A stretch of 64,000 bases of DNA from Epilithonimonas zeae. GTDB taxonomy: Bacteria > Bacteroidota > Bacteroidia > Flavobacteriales > Weeksellaceae. The translations under genes and the position numbers were made by a program. This document shows positions 9,065 to 18,194 of this stretch, in pieces (the stretch's first letter is position 1; every line of letters begins with the position of its first letter). The stretch spans positions 2,418,001 to 2,482,000 of the forward strand of contig NZ_FSRK01000001.1 in the NCBI RefSeq assembly GCF_900141765.1. Reading direction: 5' to 3'. The notes under the pieces are model-generated. The model had not been told where the DNA came from. It saw only the letters and a list, made by a program, of their open reading frames with translations, and ran no database searches.

Positions 9065-9108
9065 TTAGAAGTTAGATTTTGGACTAATTTCTAAAATCTA
9101 ACTTCTAA
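9065..9108. repeat. Intergenic 16-bp inverted repeat
   Basis: TTAGAAGTTAGATTTT at 9065-9080 is matched by its exact reverse complement at 9093-9108, with a 12-bp loop. There is no U-run, so it is not a classical terminator. It fills the gap between the exporter and methyltransferase genes and resembles other simple-sequence intergenic elements in this window. Confidence 0.7.
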
Positions 9109-9120
9109 TATCTTCTAAAT

Positions 9121-9819
9121 TTATTTTCCGATTAGAAAAACAGCTGGAATCTTATGCAATTCTGGTTTGTCTTTTTTCCAATCGTTAATCGTTTTTGTTT
9201 TGATAAATTCAGTTTCTGGGTCATTGATGTTGGCAGCGATGCACAATTTTGTATTTGGATTCAGAAATTTAGTTAAATCTTCGAATAATGGATTATTTCT
9301 GTAAGGTGTTTCCATAAAAATCTGCGTGAATCCAGTTTTCTCCACCATATTTTCCAAATGTTGAATTTCCTTTTTCTTTTTATCTTTTTCAATAGCCAAA
9401 TAACCATTGAATGAAAACTGTTGCCCATTGAATCCACTCGCAATCAAAGCTAAAACGAAAGAACTTGGCCCATTAACAGGAATCACTTTAATATTATTTT
9501 TGTGAGACCAACCAACAATAATATTTCCTGGGTCGCCAATGCAAGGCAAACCTGCTTCCGACAACAATCCGAAATCTACGCCTTCTTTCATTAGTTTCTG
9601 AGCTTCTTTCAAATCTGCCGTTTCAGAATATTTGTCAAGAAGAAACAATTTGAGTTCCGGTTGTTTTTTCTCGGGAGCAAAAAACTTGATGACCTTTCGG
9701 GCTGTCTTTTCGTTTTCCACAAAGTAATGGTCGACATTTATAATAATGTCTTTGATTGTCGATGCAAAATAATCAACAGGAGAATTTTCTGAAAGATAAG
9801 CTGGTAAAAGGTATAGCAT
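9121..9819 (-). CDS. SAM-dependent methyltransferase, tetrapyrrole-methylase fold (RsmI-related)
   Basis: With the start at ATG 9817-9819 the protein has 232 residues beginning MLYLLPAYLSE; the open frame extends 17 codons further upstream but that part lacks protein-like character. It has the tetrapyrrole-methylase layout with LLSEAGLPCIGDPG (about residues 88-101), related to the SDAGTPGISDPG motif of RsmI, followed by GPSSFVLALIASGFNGQQFSFNGYL and FMETPYRNNPL. RsmI methylates C1402 of 16S rRNA; this shorter paralogue is common in Bacteroidota and its substrate is uncertain. In related genomes I recall it next to a phosphatase and dnaA; here dctA stands between. Confidence 0.8.
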   Translation of the reverse strand: MLYLLPAYLSENSPVDYFASTIKDIIINVDHYFVENEKTARKVIKFFAPEKKQPELKLFLLDKYSETADLKEAQKLMKEGVDFGLLSEAGLPCIGDPGNIIVGWSHKNNIKVIPVNGPSSFVLALIASGFNGQQFSFNGYLAIEKDKKKKEIQHLENMVEKTGFTQIFMETPYRNNPLFEDLTKFLNPNTKLCIAANINDPETEFIKTKTINDWKKDKPELHKIPAVFLIGK

Positions 9820-10043
9820 TTTATGTTTATTAATTATGTTATGTTCTTTTTCTTGAAACAAAAGAACCAAAAATTCAAGACTGTGGAAACTCAGCTAAAA
9901 TATTGAATAAATTACTAAAAAATCTAAACTCGCTGCCAATGCTTTTCCAGCAACAGCTTCAAACAGTAGATTTTTCTTAAAGCAATTTTTTCAATATTTC
10001 TTAACGCTTCCGTTTCCAATGTCATTATTAAAGTCGAATCACT

Positions 10044-10172
10044 CGCAACCCGACTTGAGCGGAAATTCTTTTTTGCTAACCCTAAAGTTCTATTTAATCT
10101 GAAATCGTCTGCAAAAAAGATTGGGAGCCATTCGTCAAGCTCAGGATAAACTACAGGCGGATGAAGCTGCCC
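10044..10172 (+). repeat. Interspersed repeat, copy 1
   Basis: One end reads CGCAACCCGACTTGAGCGGA (10044-10063) and the other GGCGGATGAAGCTGCC (10156-10171). Both ends recur in inverted orientation at 23862-23941, with 17 of 20 and 15 of 16 matches. The interior is longer in this copy and differs. An 86-codon open frame (9924-10184, minus) runs through the element and is probably spurious. Confidence 0.75.
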
Positions 10173-10192
10173 AAATCCTAACAATTACAAAT

Positions 10193-11470
10193 TTAGTTCA
10201 AAACTTCTTTTAATCGGTCTTTGTCCAATCGATTTTCCCAATTGGAAACGACAACCGTTGCTACTGCATTCCCAATAACATTGGTCAAAGCACGACATTC
10301 CGACATAAATTTGTCAATCCCGAGAATCAAAGTCATTCCGGCAATCGGAACTTCGGGAACAACAGCCAAAGTCGCCGCCAAAGTGATAAATCCTGCACCT
10401 GTAACGCCAGCTGCACCTTTGGAACTCAACATTGCGACCAAAAGTAAACCTATCTGATGTTCCAAAGTCAAATCGATATTACAAGCCTGAGCGATGAACA
10501 ACGCCGCCAAAGTCATATAAATATTGGTTCCATCGAGATTGAAGGAATAGCCAGTCGGAACCACCAAACCAACGACGCCTTTATCACAGCCTGCATTTTC
10601 CATTTTTTTCATCAATCCTGGAAGTGCAGGTTCAGACGAACTTGTCCCTAAAACCAGAAAAATCTCTTCCTTGATATATTTCAGAAATTTGAAAATATTG
10701 AATCCATTATACCAAGCAACACTTCCCAAAATCAAAATCACAAACAACGCCGAGGTCACATAAAATGTTCCGACGAGCATCGCCAAGTTTTTTAACGATT
10801 CTACACCATATTTTCCAATCGTGAAAGCCATTGCCCCGAATGCTCCGATTGGCGCCAATTTCATTAAAATTTCTACAATTTTGAAAATTGGAATTGTTAA
10901 GGTTTGAAGAAAATCTTGAACTGGCTGACTTTTTTCCGACGTGACTGCCAAAGCGACCCCAAATAAAATTGCTACCAAAAGCACCTGCAAAATATTATCA
11001 CCTGTCAACGGACTAAATAACGTCTCTGGAATAATATTGAAAATAAAACTGACCAAAGAATTGTCGTGTGCCGCTTTTACATATTTCTCAACTTCTGCGC
11101 CGTTCAGCGTATTTGGATTGATGTTAAGACCTTTTCCCGGCTGAACAATATGACTGACAATCATTCCGATAATCAAAGCCAAAGTTGAAAATGTAAAAAA
11201 ATAAATGAATGCTTTTCCTGCTACTCTTCCGACTTTTTTAAGGTCGCTCATTCCGGCAATTCCGGTGGAAACGGTAAGAAAAATGACCGGCGCAATAATC
11301 ATTTTGACCAGCTTGATAAAGCCTTCGCCAAGAGGTTTCATTTTCTCACCCAAGTCAGGATAAAAATAACCGAGAGAAACACCGAAGACAATCGCAATCA
11401 GCACCTGAATGTAGAGAAGCTGGTAGAATTTTTTCGGTTTTAAAGGTTTTTGTTCAATGTCCAAATTCAT
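10193..11470 (-). CDS. dctA: Dicarboxylate:cation symporter, DctA type
   Basis: A 425-residue membrane protein of the dicarboxylate/amino acid:cation symporter family. The serine-rich hairpin [17 protein letters not shown] (about residues 275-291), [18 protein letters not shown] (about 308-325) and the C-terminal [21 protein letters not shown] are visible. The last motif, with D..R...N, is typical of C4-dicarboxylate carriers (succinate, fumarate, malate) and not of glutamate-only carriers. About eight transmembrane helices are predicted. It is monocistronic by appearance, with its own TAnnTTTG promoter at 11487-11494 and a repeat element downstream. Confidence 0.9.
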   Translation of the reverse strand: MNLDIEQKPLKPKKFYQLLYIQVLIAIVFGVSLGYFYPDLGEKMKPLGEGFIKLVKMIIAPVIFLTVSTGIAGMSDLKKVGRVAGKAFIYFFTFSTLALIIGMIVSHIVQPGKGLNINPNTLNGAEVEKYVKAAHDNSLVSFIFNIIPETLFSPLTGDNILQVLLVAILFGVALAVTSEKSQPVQDFLQTLTIPIFKIVEILMKLAPIGAFGAMAFTIGKYGVESLKNLAMLVGTFYVTSALFVILILGSVAWYNGFNIFKFLKYIKEEIFLVLGTSSSEPALPGLMKKMENAGCDKGVVGLVVPTGYSFNLDGTNIYMTLAALFIAQACNIDLTLEHQIGLLLVAMLSSKGAAGVTGAGFITLAATLAVVPEVPIAGMTLILGIDKFMSECRALTNVIGNAVATVVVSNWENRLDKDRLKEVLN

Positions 11471-11486
11471 AAAAAGACTTATCTTA

Positions 11487-11494
11487 CAAATTTA
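11487..11494 (-). promoter_or_regulatory. -7 element of dctA
   Basis: On the minus strand the sequence reads TAAATTTG, a perfect TAnnTTTG, 16 bases before the dctA start codon. No clear -33 box was seen. Confidence 0.5.
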
Positions 11495-11508
11495 GAATTG
11501 TTTATGAA

Positions 11509-11949
11509 TTATATGGTGTTGTTCTTGATTTTTTCTGCAATTATTTCACAAGAATCATTGAGCATTTTGTAAACTTTATCAAAACCGTCTATTCCGCCGT
11601 AATAGGGATCAGGAACTTCTAATTCGTTATCAAGAATTAATCTGATTTTATGTTTTTGAGAATCGTCTGCCATTTTCAAAACATCTTTGTAATTATTTTT
11701 GTCCATACAGAAAATCAAATCAAAGTCATCCAAATCTGACTTTTTGATTGGCCTTGATTTCTGCATCGAGATATCTATTCCGTTTTTTAAAGCGGTTTTT
11801 ACAGAACGTTCGTCAGGTCCATTTCCTTCGTGGTAATTGATTGTTCCTGCACTATCAACAAAATAATTATCATCGAGTTTAGATTTTAAGATTCCTTCTG
11901 CCAAAGGACTTCTGCAAATATTCCCAAGACAGACCATTAATATTTTCAT
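11509..11949 (-). CDS. Low-molecular-weight protein-tyrosine phosphatase
   Basis: The 146-residue protein starts with the complete P-loop V-C7-L-G-N-I-C-R13-S-P, giving the nucleophilic cysteine and the phosphate-binding arginine, and carries the general-acid motif DPYYGG at about residue 115. These are all the residues needed for phosphotyrosine hydrolysis. Family members dephosphorylate tyrosine kinases of capsule or exopolysaccharide systems, or act as arginine phosphatases; no such partner is in this window. The gene follows dnaA on the same strand with a terminator in between. Confidence 0.93.
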   Translation of the reverse strand: MKILMVCLGNICRSPLAEGILKSKLDDNYFVDSAGTINYHEGNGPDERSVKTALKNGIDISMQKSRPIKKSDLDDFDLIFCMDKNNYKDVLKMADDSQKHKIRLILDNELEVPDPYYGGIDGFDKVYKMLNDSCEIIAEKIKNNTI

Positions 11950-12015
11950 TAATCAAATTTGTATTAAGTAAGATGTAAAAAGTATTATGACTTTAAAATT
12001 AAAAAAAATAAGATC

Positions 12016-12046
12016 ATAAAAAAAGGATTTAAAAACTTAAATCCTT
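12016..12046 (-). terminator. Terminator after dnaA
   Basis: On the minus strand a 10-bp stem, AAGGATTTAA with TTAAATCCTT, is followed by a T7 run just downstream of the dnaA stop. Confidence 0.75.
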
Positions 12047-12052
12047 GTATTG

Positions 12053-13507
12053 TTATTGTGCAATTTTATCTTTCAAATCCTTGATGTATTTCTTCAATTC
12101 TTTATCAATTTTTGAAACATCTCGAATCGTGTCGCAAGCATACATCACAGTTGAATGGTCTTTTCCGCCCATTTCTTCACCGATTTTTGTGAACGTTGCA
12201 TTGGTATATTCTTTTGCAAAATACATTGCTAATTGTCTCGGTAAAGCGATTTCTCTTTTTCTAGTTTTAGACAACAATTGTTCTCTCTGAATTCCGAAAT
12301 AATCACAAACAATCTCCTGAATGTAAGGAATATTGATGGTTTTCTTCTGAGTTGTCGCTAATTTGTTAATTGTATCTTTTAATAAATCAAGGCTGAAATC
12401 AGATTTATAAACCGTTGAATAAGCAATTACTGCATTCACAACACCAATCAGTTCTCTTACACCGTTGGTTTTAACTTCTGATGCTAAATAATCTAACATA
12501 TCGTCCGTTAATTCGATTCCGTCACGGCTTAATTTATCAACGATGATTTTTCTTCTTGTATCGAAGTTTGGCGATTTGATTTCTGCAGAAAGTCCCCATT
12601 TGAAACGGGAAATAATCCTTTCCTGAGTATCCAGAATATCTGCCGGTGCTTTATCAGAAGTTAAGATAATTTGTTTCCCGTTCTGATGCAAATAGTCAAA
12701 AATATGGAAGAAACTATCCTGAGTTGCCGCTTTTCCTGACAAGAACTGAATATCATCAATAATCAAAACATCAATCATCTGATAATAATGCTGGAAATCT
12801 GTTTTATTCTGAGATTTCGCCGCTTTCACAAAATCCTGAATGAATTTTTCAGAAGACTGATACAAAACTACTTTCTCAGGAAAAGAAGCTTTCACTTCAA
12901 GTCCAATCGCTTGCGCCAAATGAGTTTTACCAACTCCATATCCACCATAAACAAATAACGGGTTAAAAGCAGTTGAGCCTGGCCTTTTTGCAATCGATCT
13001 CGCAACAGTGGAAGCAAACTTATTACTTTCTCCTTCGATGAAATTATCAAAAGATTGATCCGCTTTCAAGTTAGAATCAATATTGATTTTTTTGATTCCC
13101 GGAACCGCAAAAGCATTGACATTATTATCCTTAAGAACCGGTCTGGCCTCCTGGATTTTTGGAGCCTGGGTAGAAATCCCTTTTACATTCATCGTAATTG
13201 GTTTTTCTTTTCCGGCAGGCTTATTTTCCATTACAGAATACCACAACTTCACACCTTTACCAATATTTTTCTTAAGCGCAGCAGACAGTAAAGACAAGTA
13301 ATTGTCCTCGATATATTCTTTGTAAAAATCACTAGGAACAAGCAACGTCAGATTATTGTTCACCAAAGAAATTGGTTGAACTTTATCAAACAATAAGTCG
13401 AAAGAATTTTCTAACTTTTTGAGGTCTGTATTATCCTCCGCTGCGTTTAGATTATCCCGCATAAACTGGATGCATCTATCCCAGATTAACTCTAAATTTT
13501 CATTCAT
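12053..13507 (-). CDS. dnaA: Chromosomal replication initiator DnaA
   Basis: The protein has 484 residues with all four DnaA domains. Domain I spans about residues 1-90 and a linker follows to about 150. The AAA+ domain carries Walker A GGYGVGKT (about 186-193), Walker B VLIIDDIQFL (about 247-256) and a sensor region with RFKWGL. The C-terminal DNA-binding domain carries the signature GGKDHSTVMYACDTI. It initiates replication by unwinding oriC. I looked for TTATCCACA-type DnaA boxes on both sides of the gene and saw no cluster, so the origin is probably elsewhere, as is often the case in Bacteroidota. It is divergent from the thioesterase gene. Confidence 0.97.
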   Translation of the reverse strand: MNENLELIWDRCIQFMRDNLNAAEDNTDLKKLENSFDLLFDKVQPISLVNNNLTLLVPSDFYKEYIEDNYLSLLSAALKKNIGKGVKLWYSVMENKPAGKEKPITMNVKGISTQAPKIQEARPVLKDNNVNAFAVPGIKKINIDSNLKADQSFDNFIEGESNKFASTVARSIAKRPGSTAFNPLFVYGGYGVGKTHLAQAIGLEVKASFPEKVVLYQSSEKFIQDFVKAAKSQNKTDFQHYYQMIDVLIIDDIQFLSGKAATQDSFFHIFDYLHQNGKQIILTSDKAPADILDTQERIISRFKWGLSAEIKSPNFDTRRKIIVDKLSRDGIELTDDMLDYLASEVKTNGVRELIGVVNAVIAYSTVYKSDFSLDLLKDTINKLATTQKKTINIPYIQEIVCDYFGIQREQLLSKTRKREIALPRQLAMYFAKEYTNATFTKIGEEMGGKDHSTVMYACDTIRDVSKIDKELKKYIKDLKDKIAQ

Positions 13508-13612
13508 TTTTCTGCTGCTATTTCCGGTGGGATTTTAGTTTTTTAAGAAGACAACAAATATCTAATTATTAATTTTCATAAAAAAATTTTTTCACTATTG
13601 ATTATTAAAAAA

Positions 13613-13620
13613 TATATTTG
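13613..13620 (+). promoter_or_regulatory. -7 element of the thioesterase gene
   Basis: TATATTTG matches TAnnTTTG exactly and lies 22 bases before the ATG at 13643, in the dnaA/thioesterase divergent gap. Confidence 0.5.
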
Positions 13621-13642
13621 TATGAATTATTAACGACTTAAA

Positions 13643-14053
13643 ATGATACACACAACCAACTCAATAAGAGTACGTTACGGAGAAACTGACCCAATGAAAT
13701 ATGTCTATTATGGTAACTACGCAGAATATTTTGAAGTAGCGAGAGTTGAACTTTTCCGCACCCTTGGGATGTCTTATGACGAAATAGAAAAGAGAGGAAT
13801 TTTTCTTCCCGTTTCCGAATATAAAATTAAGTATTTGAAACCAGGACTTTATGACCAACTTTTGGAAATTCATACTTATGTTAAAAAAATTCCGGGTGTT
13901 AAAATCGAATTCGATTATGAGATTTACAATGAAGATAAAGTCAAAATTACCGAAGCTTCTACTACTCTATTTTTTCTGGATGCAGAAACTAATAAAATCG
14001 TAAGATGTCCAGATTTCCTATTAGACTTGATTAAGGAAAATTGGAAGGAATAA
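13643..14053 (+). CDS. Acyl-CoA thioesterase, YbgC/FadM-like hotdog fold
   Basis: A 136-residue single hotdog domain with the 4HBT signature RVRYGETDPMKYVYYGNYAEYFEVAR at residues 8-33. The aspartate of ETDP and the following Y-x-x-YF residues are the usual catalytic and binding positions. Such enzymes hydrolyse acyl-CoA or acyl-ACP thioesters in the cytoplasm; substrate chain length cannot be read off. It has its own promoter and is followed 50 nt later by the GH43 gene. Confidence 0.9.
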   Translation: MIHTTNSIRVRYGETDPMKYVYYGNYAEYFEVARVELFRTLGMSYDEIEKRGIFLPVSEYKIKYLKPGLYDQLLEIHTYVKKIPGVKIEFDYEIYNEDKVKITEASTTLFFLDAETNKIVRCPDFLLDLIKENWKE

Positions 14054-14103
14054 ATTGCCCTTCTCCAAATTTTCAATATATTCGGAATTAAAATAAAACT
14101 TAA

Positions 14104-15858
14104 ATGAAAAAATTACTCGCAATAGTTTCATTATCTATTGTATCATTATTTTCAGCTCAGCAAAAAACCTATTGTAATCCTATTAACATCGATTATGGTT
14201 ACACGCCGTTTGAAGTTTTCTCCAAGCAAGGAAAACATCGTGCAACTGCGGACCCGGTAATCGTTAATTTTCAGAAAAAACTTTTCTTGTTTTCTACCAA
14301 TCAGGAAGGTTATTGGTACAGTGACAATATGCTGGACTGGAAATTTGTCTATCGAAAATTCCTAAGAGACAACAAATATACACACGACCTGAACGCACCT
14401 GCAGTTTGGGCAATGAAGGACACTTTATATGTTTTCGGTTCAACTTGGGAACAGGATTTTCCGATTTGGAAAAGCACCAACCCAACGAAAGACGATTGGA
14501 AAATCGCAGTCGATACTTTGAAAGTTGGCGCTTGGGACCCGGCATTTCATTATGATGAAGACAAAGATAAACTTTACCTCTATTGGGGTTCGAGCAACGA
14601 ATGGCCTCTTCTCGGAACCGAAGTCAAAACAAAAACTCTTCAATCTGAAGGTTTTGTAAAACCCGTCATCAGACTTAAACCAGAAGACCACGGCTGGGAA
14701 AGATTCGGAGAATACAATGATAATGTTTTCCTTCAGCCATTTGTGGAAGGTGCCTGGATGACAAAATATAAAGACAAATATTATCTTCAATACGGCGCGC
14801 CGGCAACGGAATTCAGTGGATATTCTGATGGTGTTTATGTTTCGAAAAATCCATTGGAAGGCTTTGAATATCAGCAACACAATCCGTTTTCTTACAAACC
14901 TGGCGGATTTGCAAGAGGAGCGGGACACGGTGCCACATTTCAGGATAACTACAATAATTGGTGGCACGTTTCCACGATTTTCATCTCGACCAAAAATAAT
15001 TTCGAAAGACGATTGGGAATCTGGCCAACCGGTTTTGACAAAGACGATGTAATGTACACCAACACGGCTTACGGCGATTATCCGACGCTTTTGCCACAAT
15101 TTGCTCAGGGCAAAGATTTTTCGAAAGGTTTATTTCCTGGTTGGATGTTGCTGAACTATAACAAACCCGTTCAGGTTTCCTCGACTTTAGGCGGATATCA
15201 ACCCAATCTTGCAGTAGATGAAGACATCAAGACTTATTGGTCTGCAAAAACTGGAAATTCAGGAGAATGGTTTCAGACAGATTTGGGAGAAGTTTCTACA
15301 ATCAATGCAATCCAAATTAATTATGCCGACCAAGATGTTGAGTTTATGGGAAAAACGCTTGGCAAAATGCATCAATACAAAATTTATGGCTCTAATGACG
15401 GCAAAAACTGGAAAGTAATTGTTGACAAATCAAAAAACCAAACCGATGTTCCGCACGATTATGTAGAATTGGAAACGCCAGCAAAAGCAAGATTCCTCAA
15501 AATGGAAAATCTGAAAATGCCGACAGGAAAATTTGCTTTGAGTGGATTCCGAGTTTTTGGAAAAGGTGCCGGAACAAAACCCGCAAAAGTTCAAAACTTC
15601 GTTCCATTGCGGGCTGACCCGAAAAAATATGGCGAGAGAAGAAGCATTTGGTTCAAGTGGCAACAAAACTCAGACGCTGACGGTTATGTCATTTATTGGG
15701 GAAAATCGCCTGACAAATTATATGGAAGTATTATGGTTTATGGTAAAAACGAATATTTTTTCACCGGAGCTGACAGAACAGACTCCTATTATTTCCAAAT
15801 TGAAGCATTCAACGCCAATGGAATCTCGGAAAGAACCGAGGTTGTAAAATCGGAATAA
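14104..15858 (+). CDS. Secreted glycoside hydrolase family 43 with F5/8-type C and Fn3-like domains
   Basis: This 584-residue protein has a signal peptide (cleavage after SLFSAQ) and a five-bladed propeller of the GH43 type at about residues 22-330. The triad is recognisable: base Asp50 in TADPV, Asp145 in GAWDPAFH and acid Glu215 in FVEGAW. A discoidin (F5/8 type C) carbohydrate-binding domain follows at about 355-475 (GGYQPNLAVDEDIKTYWSA...), then an Fn3-like module to the end. GH43 enzymes act on arabinose, xylose or galactose linkages in plant polysaccharides; specificity is not determinable here. No T9SS tail is present, so periplasmic or surface export by Sec is expected. Its last 20 bases are repeated at 17947-17966 (see finding). 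Confidence 0.85.
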   Translation: MKKLLAIVSLSIVSLFSAQQKTYCNPINIDYGYTPFEVFSKQGKHRATADPVIVNFQKKLFLFSTNQEGYWYSDNMLDWKFVYRKFLRDNKYTHDLNAPAVWAMKDTLYVFGSTWEQDFPIWKSTNPTKDDWKIAVDTLKVGAWDPAFHYDEDKDKLYLYWGSSNEWPLLGTEVKTKTLQSEGFVKPVIRLKPEDHGWERFGEYNDNVFLQPFVEGAWMTKYKDKYYLQYGAPATEFSGYSDGVYVSKNPLEGFEYQQHNPFSYKPGGFARGAGHGATFQDNYNNWWHVSTIFISTKNNFERRLGIWPTGFDKDDVMYTNTAYGDYPTLLPQFAQGKDFSKGLFPGWMLLNYNKPVQVSSTLGGYQPNLAVDEDIKTYWSAKTGNSGEWFQTDLGEVSTINAIQINYADQDVEFMGKTLGKMHQYKIYGSNDGKNWKVIVDKSKNQTDVPHDYVELETPAKARFLKMENLKMPTGKFALSGFRVFGKGAGTKPAKVQNFVPLRADPKKYGERRSIWFKWQQNSDADGYVIYWGKSPDKLYGSIMVYGKNEYFFTGADRTDSYYFQIEAFNANGISERTEVVKSE

Positions 15859-15860
15859 AT
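15841..15860 (+). repeat. Left copy of 20-bp direct repeat flanking the OLD-like gene
   Basis: GTTGTAAAATCGGAATAAAT spans the last codons and stop of the GH43 gene. The same sequence with one change (G to A at position 12) occurs at 17947-17966, on the other side of the OLD-like gene. Confidence 0.85.
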
Positions 15861-15879
15861 AAAACAAAGTTCACTTTTA

Positions 15880-15917
15880 AACCTCAGAATAATTGCAATT
15901 ATTCTGAGGTTTTTTTA
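15880..15917 (+). terminator. Terminator after GH43
   Basis: A perfect 14-bp palindromic stem (CCTCAGAATAATTG with CAATTATTCTGAGG) is followed by T7. It lies between the GH43 gene and the OLD-like gene. Confidence 0.85.
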
Positions 15918-15938
15918 TTTTTAACAAAAACGAATTCA

Positions 15939-17933
15939 ATGAAATATGACTTACTATTAAATGAAAACACAAATAATAAAATTATTGATAGATACTATTT
16001 ATTTGAGGATGAAAAAGTAATCCGGTTTTTACCAAATATCCGTACTGTAAACATTTTTGTAGGAGCTAATAACAGCGGAAAAAGTTGGATGATGAGACAT
16101 TTGATGCAAATAAAAGATTACAAAAGGATTCCTTTAAAAAAAATTGATGATTTAATTATAAATTTCAACAAGAGTATTACCAATGACATTATAACACGCC
16201 AACAAAAAAACATATTGCTTAGCGATGGTGCCTTGCCCCTTATAAATATAAAAAAGTTTGAAAATTTAAATTTTAACGATATTACAAAAACGACAAGGGT
16301 AAATAATGACGCATTTAGAGTTCTTGACAATATTCCTGAACATAAATGGGCATATTTCGATAAGCCTATCAAAAAAAATCTGATAACTATTTTAGATAAA
16401 ATAAATCTCCAAATTTTTGCTTTAATGACAGATATTGTCGAGCAGGAAAATACACAAAAAATTTACATCCCTACTCTGAGAACAGCCCATTCTCTATATA
16501 ATTCTGAAGGACATAAAATAGAAGATGACATTTTCTACAATACTTTACAAAAAAATTACCCAACTGAAAATGTAAAAACATTTACTGGGCTACATCTATA
16601 CAAATCCATTCTTAATGCTAGAAATGCAAGAAAAGAAATCAGAAAAAGGTTTGAAGATTTTGAAACGTTTGTACAAAATAATTTTTTCAGCGGAAAAAAG
16701 ATTGATATTGTTGCCGAATTTGACAAGGACAAAAGCTTAAATGGAGATAATTCTGGAGAAATAATTACAATTCATATTGATGGCGAAAATGACACAAGAA
16801 AATTATATGAACTTGGAGACGGAATACAAGCTATTATTATTTTGATGTATCAAATATTTATGGCTGAAAATGATTCTACAATTTTTATTGATGAACCAGA
16901 ACTTAATCTTCACCCAGGTATGCAAAGATTATTCTTTGAACAGATTTCATTAAATAATGATATCACTAAAAAAAATCTCACATATTTTATTTCCACGCAT
17001 TCAAATCATTTATTGGACTTAACATTAGAAAGCGACAATGTCTCAATTTATTCTTTCAATCCAGTTTTAGAAAAGGGAAATAAAAAAATCATTGTCAGAA
17101 ATGTAAACTCTGGAAATAATGAATTATTAAAAGATTTAGGAGTTAACAACACTTCAGTGTTTCTTGCTAACTCAAGTATTTGGGTCGAAGGAATTTCTGA
17201 CCGCAATTACATTAAATCATTTCTGAGAGCCTATTGCGATGATGATAACAAAAGAAACTATCCTAAAGAAGATATTGATTTCGCCTTTTTCGAATATGCG
17301 GGCGGAAATATAGAACATTACATTTTCGGAGACGAATTGGATGAAATTGACGATGATGAGAAATTCCTTAAAGAGATAAACACTTTAGCGTTATCCAATA
17401 AGATTTTTCTATTCGCCGATTCTGATATGGCAAAAGAAGGAACTAAAAAATTTGAGAGATTGAAATTACTCGAAGAAAAATTCTCTGCCGATAATAATTT
17501 AGAAGGTTTAATAATTAGAAATATACGAGAATCTGAAAATCTTTTATCAATAGAAGTTTGGAGAAAAATTTTGATTGAATTTTGTAATAAAAAAGAAGTA
17601 ACAGAAGAAACTCAAAATGAGATTGATAATTACTTTTCGACTATATCAGAACTAAACCAGACAGAATATGTTGGTAAATTTTTAAAAAAAATAAAAGATT
17701 CAGGAATCCCCTTAAATGAAGTTGCAAAAAAAATACCTCGAGGCGCTGGAGAAGAATGGCAAACGTTCAAAGACAAGGCTTCTCTTAGTAGAATCATTCT
17801 TGAAAAAACATTAAATAAAGAATTAACTTGGGATGATTTTAAAACGGTTCCGGAAGTTGTTGAGTTAACTGAAAAAATATATCAATTCATTTTAAAACGT
17901 GGAAAGAATATGCAAATCCATAATATAGATTAA
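15939..17933 (+). CDS. OLD-like ATPase with Toprim nuclease domain, likely defence gene
   Basis: The 664-residue protein has an N-terminal ABC-type ATPase with Walker A GANNSGKS at residues 42-49, signature region LGDGIQAIIILMYQI near 290, Walker B FIDEPELNLHPG near 317-328 and switch STHSNHLLDL. A C-terminal Toprim-like part follows, with WVEGISDRNYI (Glu near 417) and FADSDMAKEG (Asp near 493 and 495). This is the arrangement of OLD-family nucleases, found in phage P2 Old, Gabija GajA and retron/PARIS effectors. No UvrD-like GajB or other partner is next to it, so it appears to be a stand-alone OLD gene. It is more AT-rich than its neighbours and is flanked by a 20-bp direct repeat, both suggesting acquisition. 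Nuclease activity and defence role are inferred. Confidence 0.75.
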   Translation: MKYDLLLNENTNNKIIDRYYLFEDEKVIRFLPNIRTVNIFVGANNSGKSWMMRHLMQIKDYKRIPLKKIDDLIINFNKSITNDIITRQQKNILLSDGALPLINIKKFENLNFNDITKTTRVNNDAFRVLDNIPEHKWAYFDKPIKKNLITILDKINLQIFALMTDIVEQENTQKIYIPTLRTAHSLYNSEGHKIEDDIFYNTLQKNYPTENVKTFTGLHLYKSILNARNARKEIRKRFEDFETFVQNNFFSGKKIDIVAEFDKDKSLNGDNSGEIITIHIDGENDTRKLYELGDGIQAIIILMYQIFMAENDSTIFIDEPELNLHPGMQRLFFEQISLNNDITKKNLTYFISTHSNHLLDLTLESDNVSIYSFNPVLEKGNKKIIVRNVNSGNNELLKDLGVNNTSVFLANSSIWVEGISDRNYIKSFLRAYCDDDNKRNYPKEDIDFAFFEYAGGNIEHYIFGDELDEIDDDEKFLKEINTLALSNKIFLFADSDMAKEGTKKFERLKLLEEKFSADNNLEGLIIRNIRESENLLSIEVWRKILIEFCNKKEVTEETQNEIDNYFSTISELNQTEYVGKFLKKIKDSGIPLNEVAKKIPRGAGEEWQTFKDKASLSRIILEKTLNKELTWDDFKTVPEVVELTEKIYQFILKRGKNMQIHNID

Positions 17934-17946
17934 GTAACGGGCAAAA

Positions 17947-17966
17947 GTTGTAAAATCAGAATAAAT
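17947..17966 (+). repeat. Right copy of 20-bp direct repeat flanking the OLD-like gene
   Basis: GTTGTAAAATCAGAATAAAT matches the end of the GH43 gene (15841-15860) at 19 of 20 positions, including the stop codon. It lies 13 nt after the OLD-like stop codon and 25 nt before a terminator. Confidence 0.85.
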
Positions 17967-17991
17967 TTTAAAGTTTTTCAAACAAAAATTC

Positions 17992-18026
17992 AAGCTTTCG
18001 GAGTCAATCTTCGAAAGCTTTTTTAT
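17992..18026 (+). terminator. Terminator after the OLD-like gene
   Basis: AAGCTTTCG at 17992-18000 pairs with CGAAAGCTT at 18012-18020, followed by a T-rich run. It could originally have been the GH43 terminator before the insertion. Confidence 0.75.
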
Positions 18027-18194
18027 TTTTTCTGATTATTATTTCGAAATATTAAATTTTCATTAATTCAATGATTTTAAAAATTAGATTAATATTCATT
18101 AACAAACTTAAATTTTAAAAGAAAAATACTCAACATTTTTTCATCAATTGAAATAATTTTATAAATTTATAAGAAATAAGAGAATTAAAATAGA

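Noticed and set aside
9924-10184. 86-codon minus-strand open frame between the methyltransferase and dctA
   Set aside because: It runs through the interspersed repeat 10044-10172 and has no signal of a real protein. The frame is explained by the repeat.
11950-13642. Replication origin next to dnaA
   Set aside because: No cluster of TTATCCACA-like boxes or clear unwinding element could be seen on either side of dnaA.
14440-15099. 219-codon minus-strand frame within the GH43 gene
   Set aside because: It is a shadow of the GH43 reading frame, with no homology-like features.
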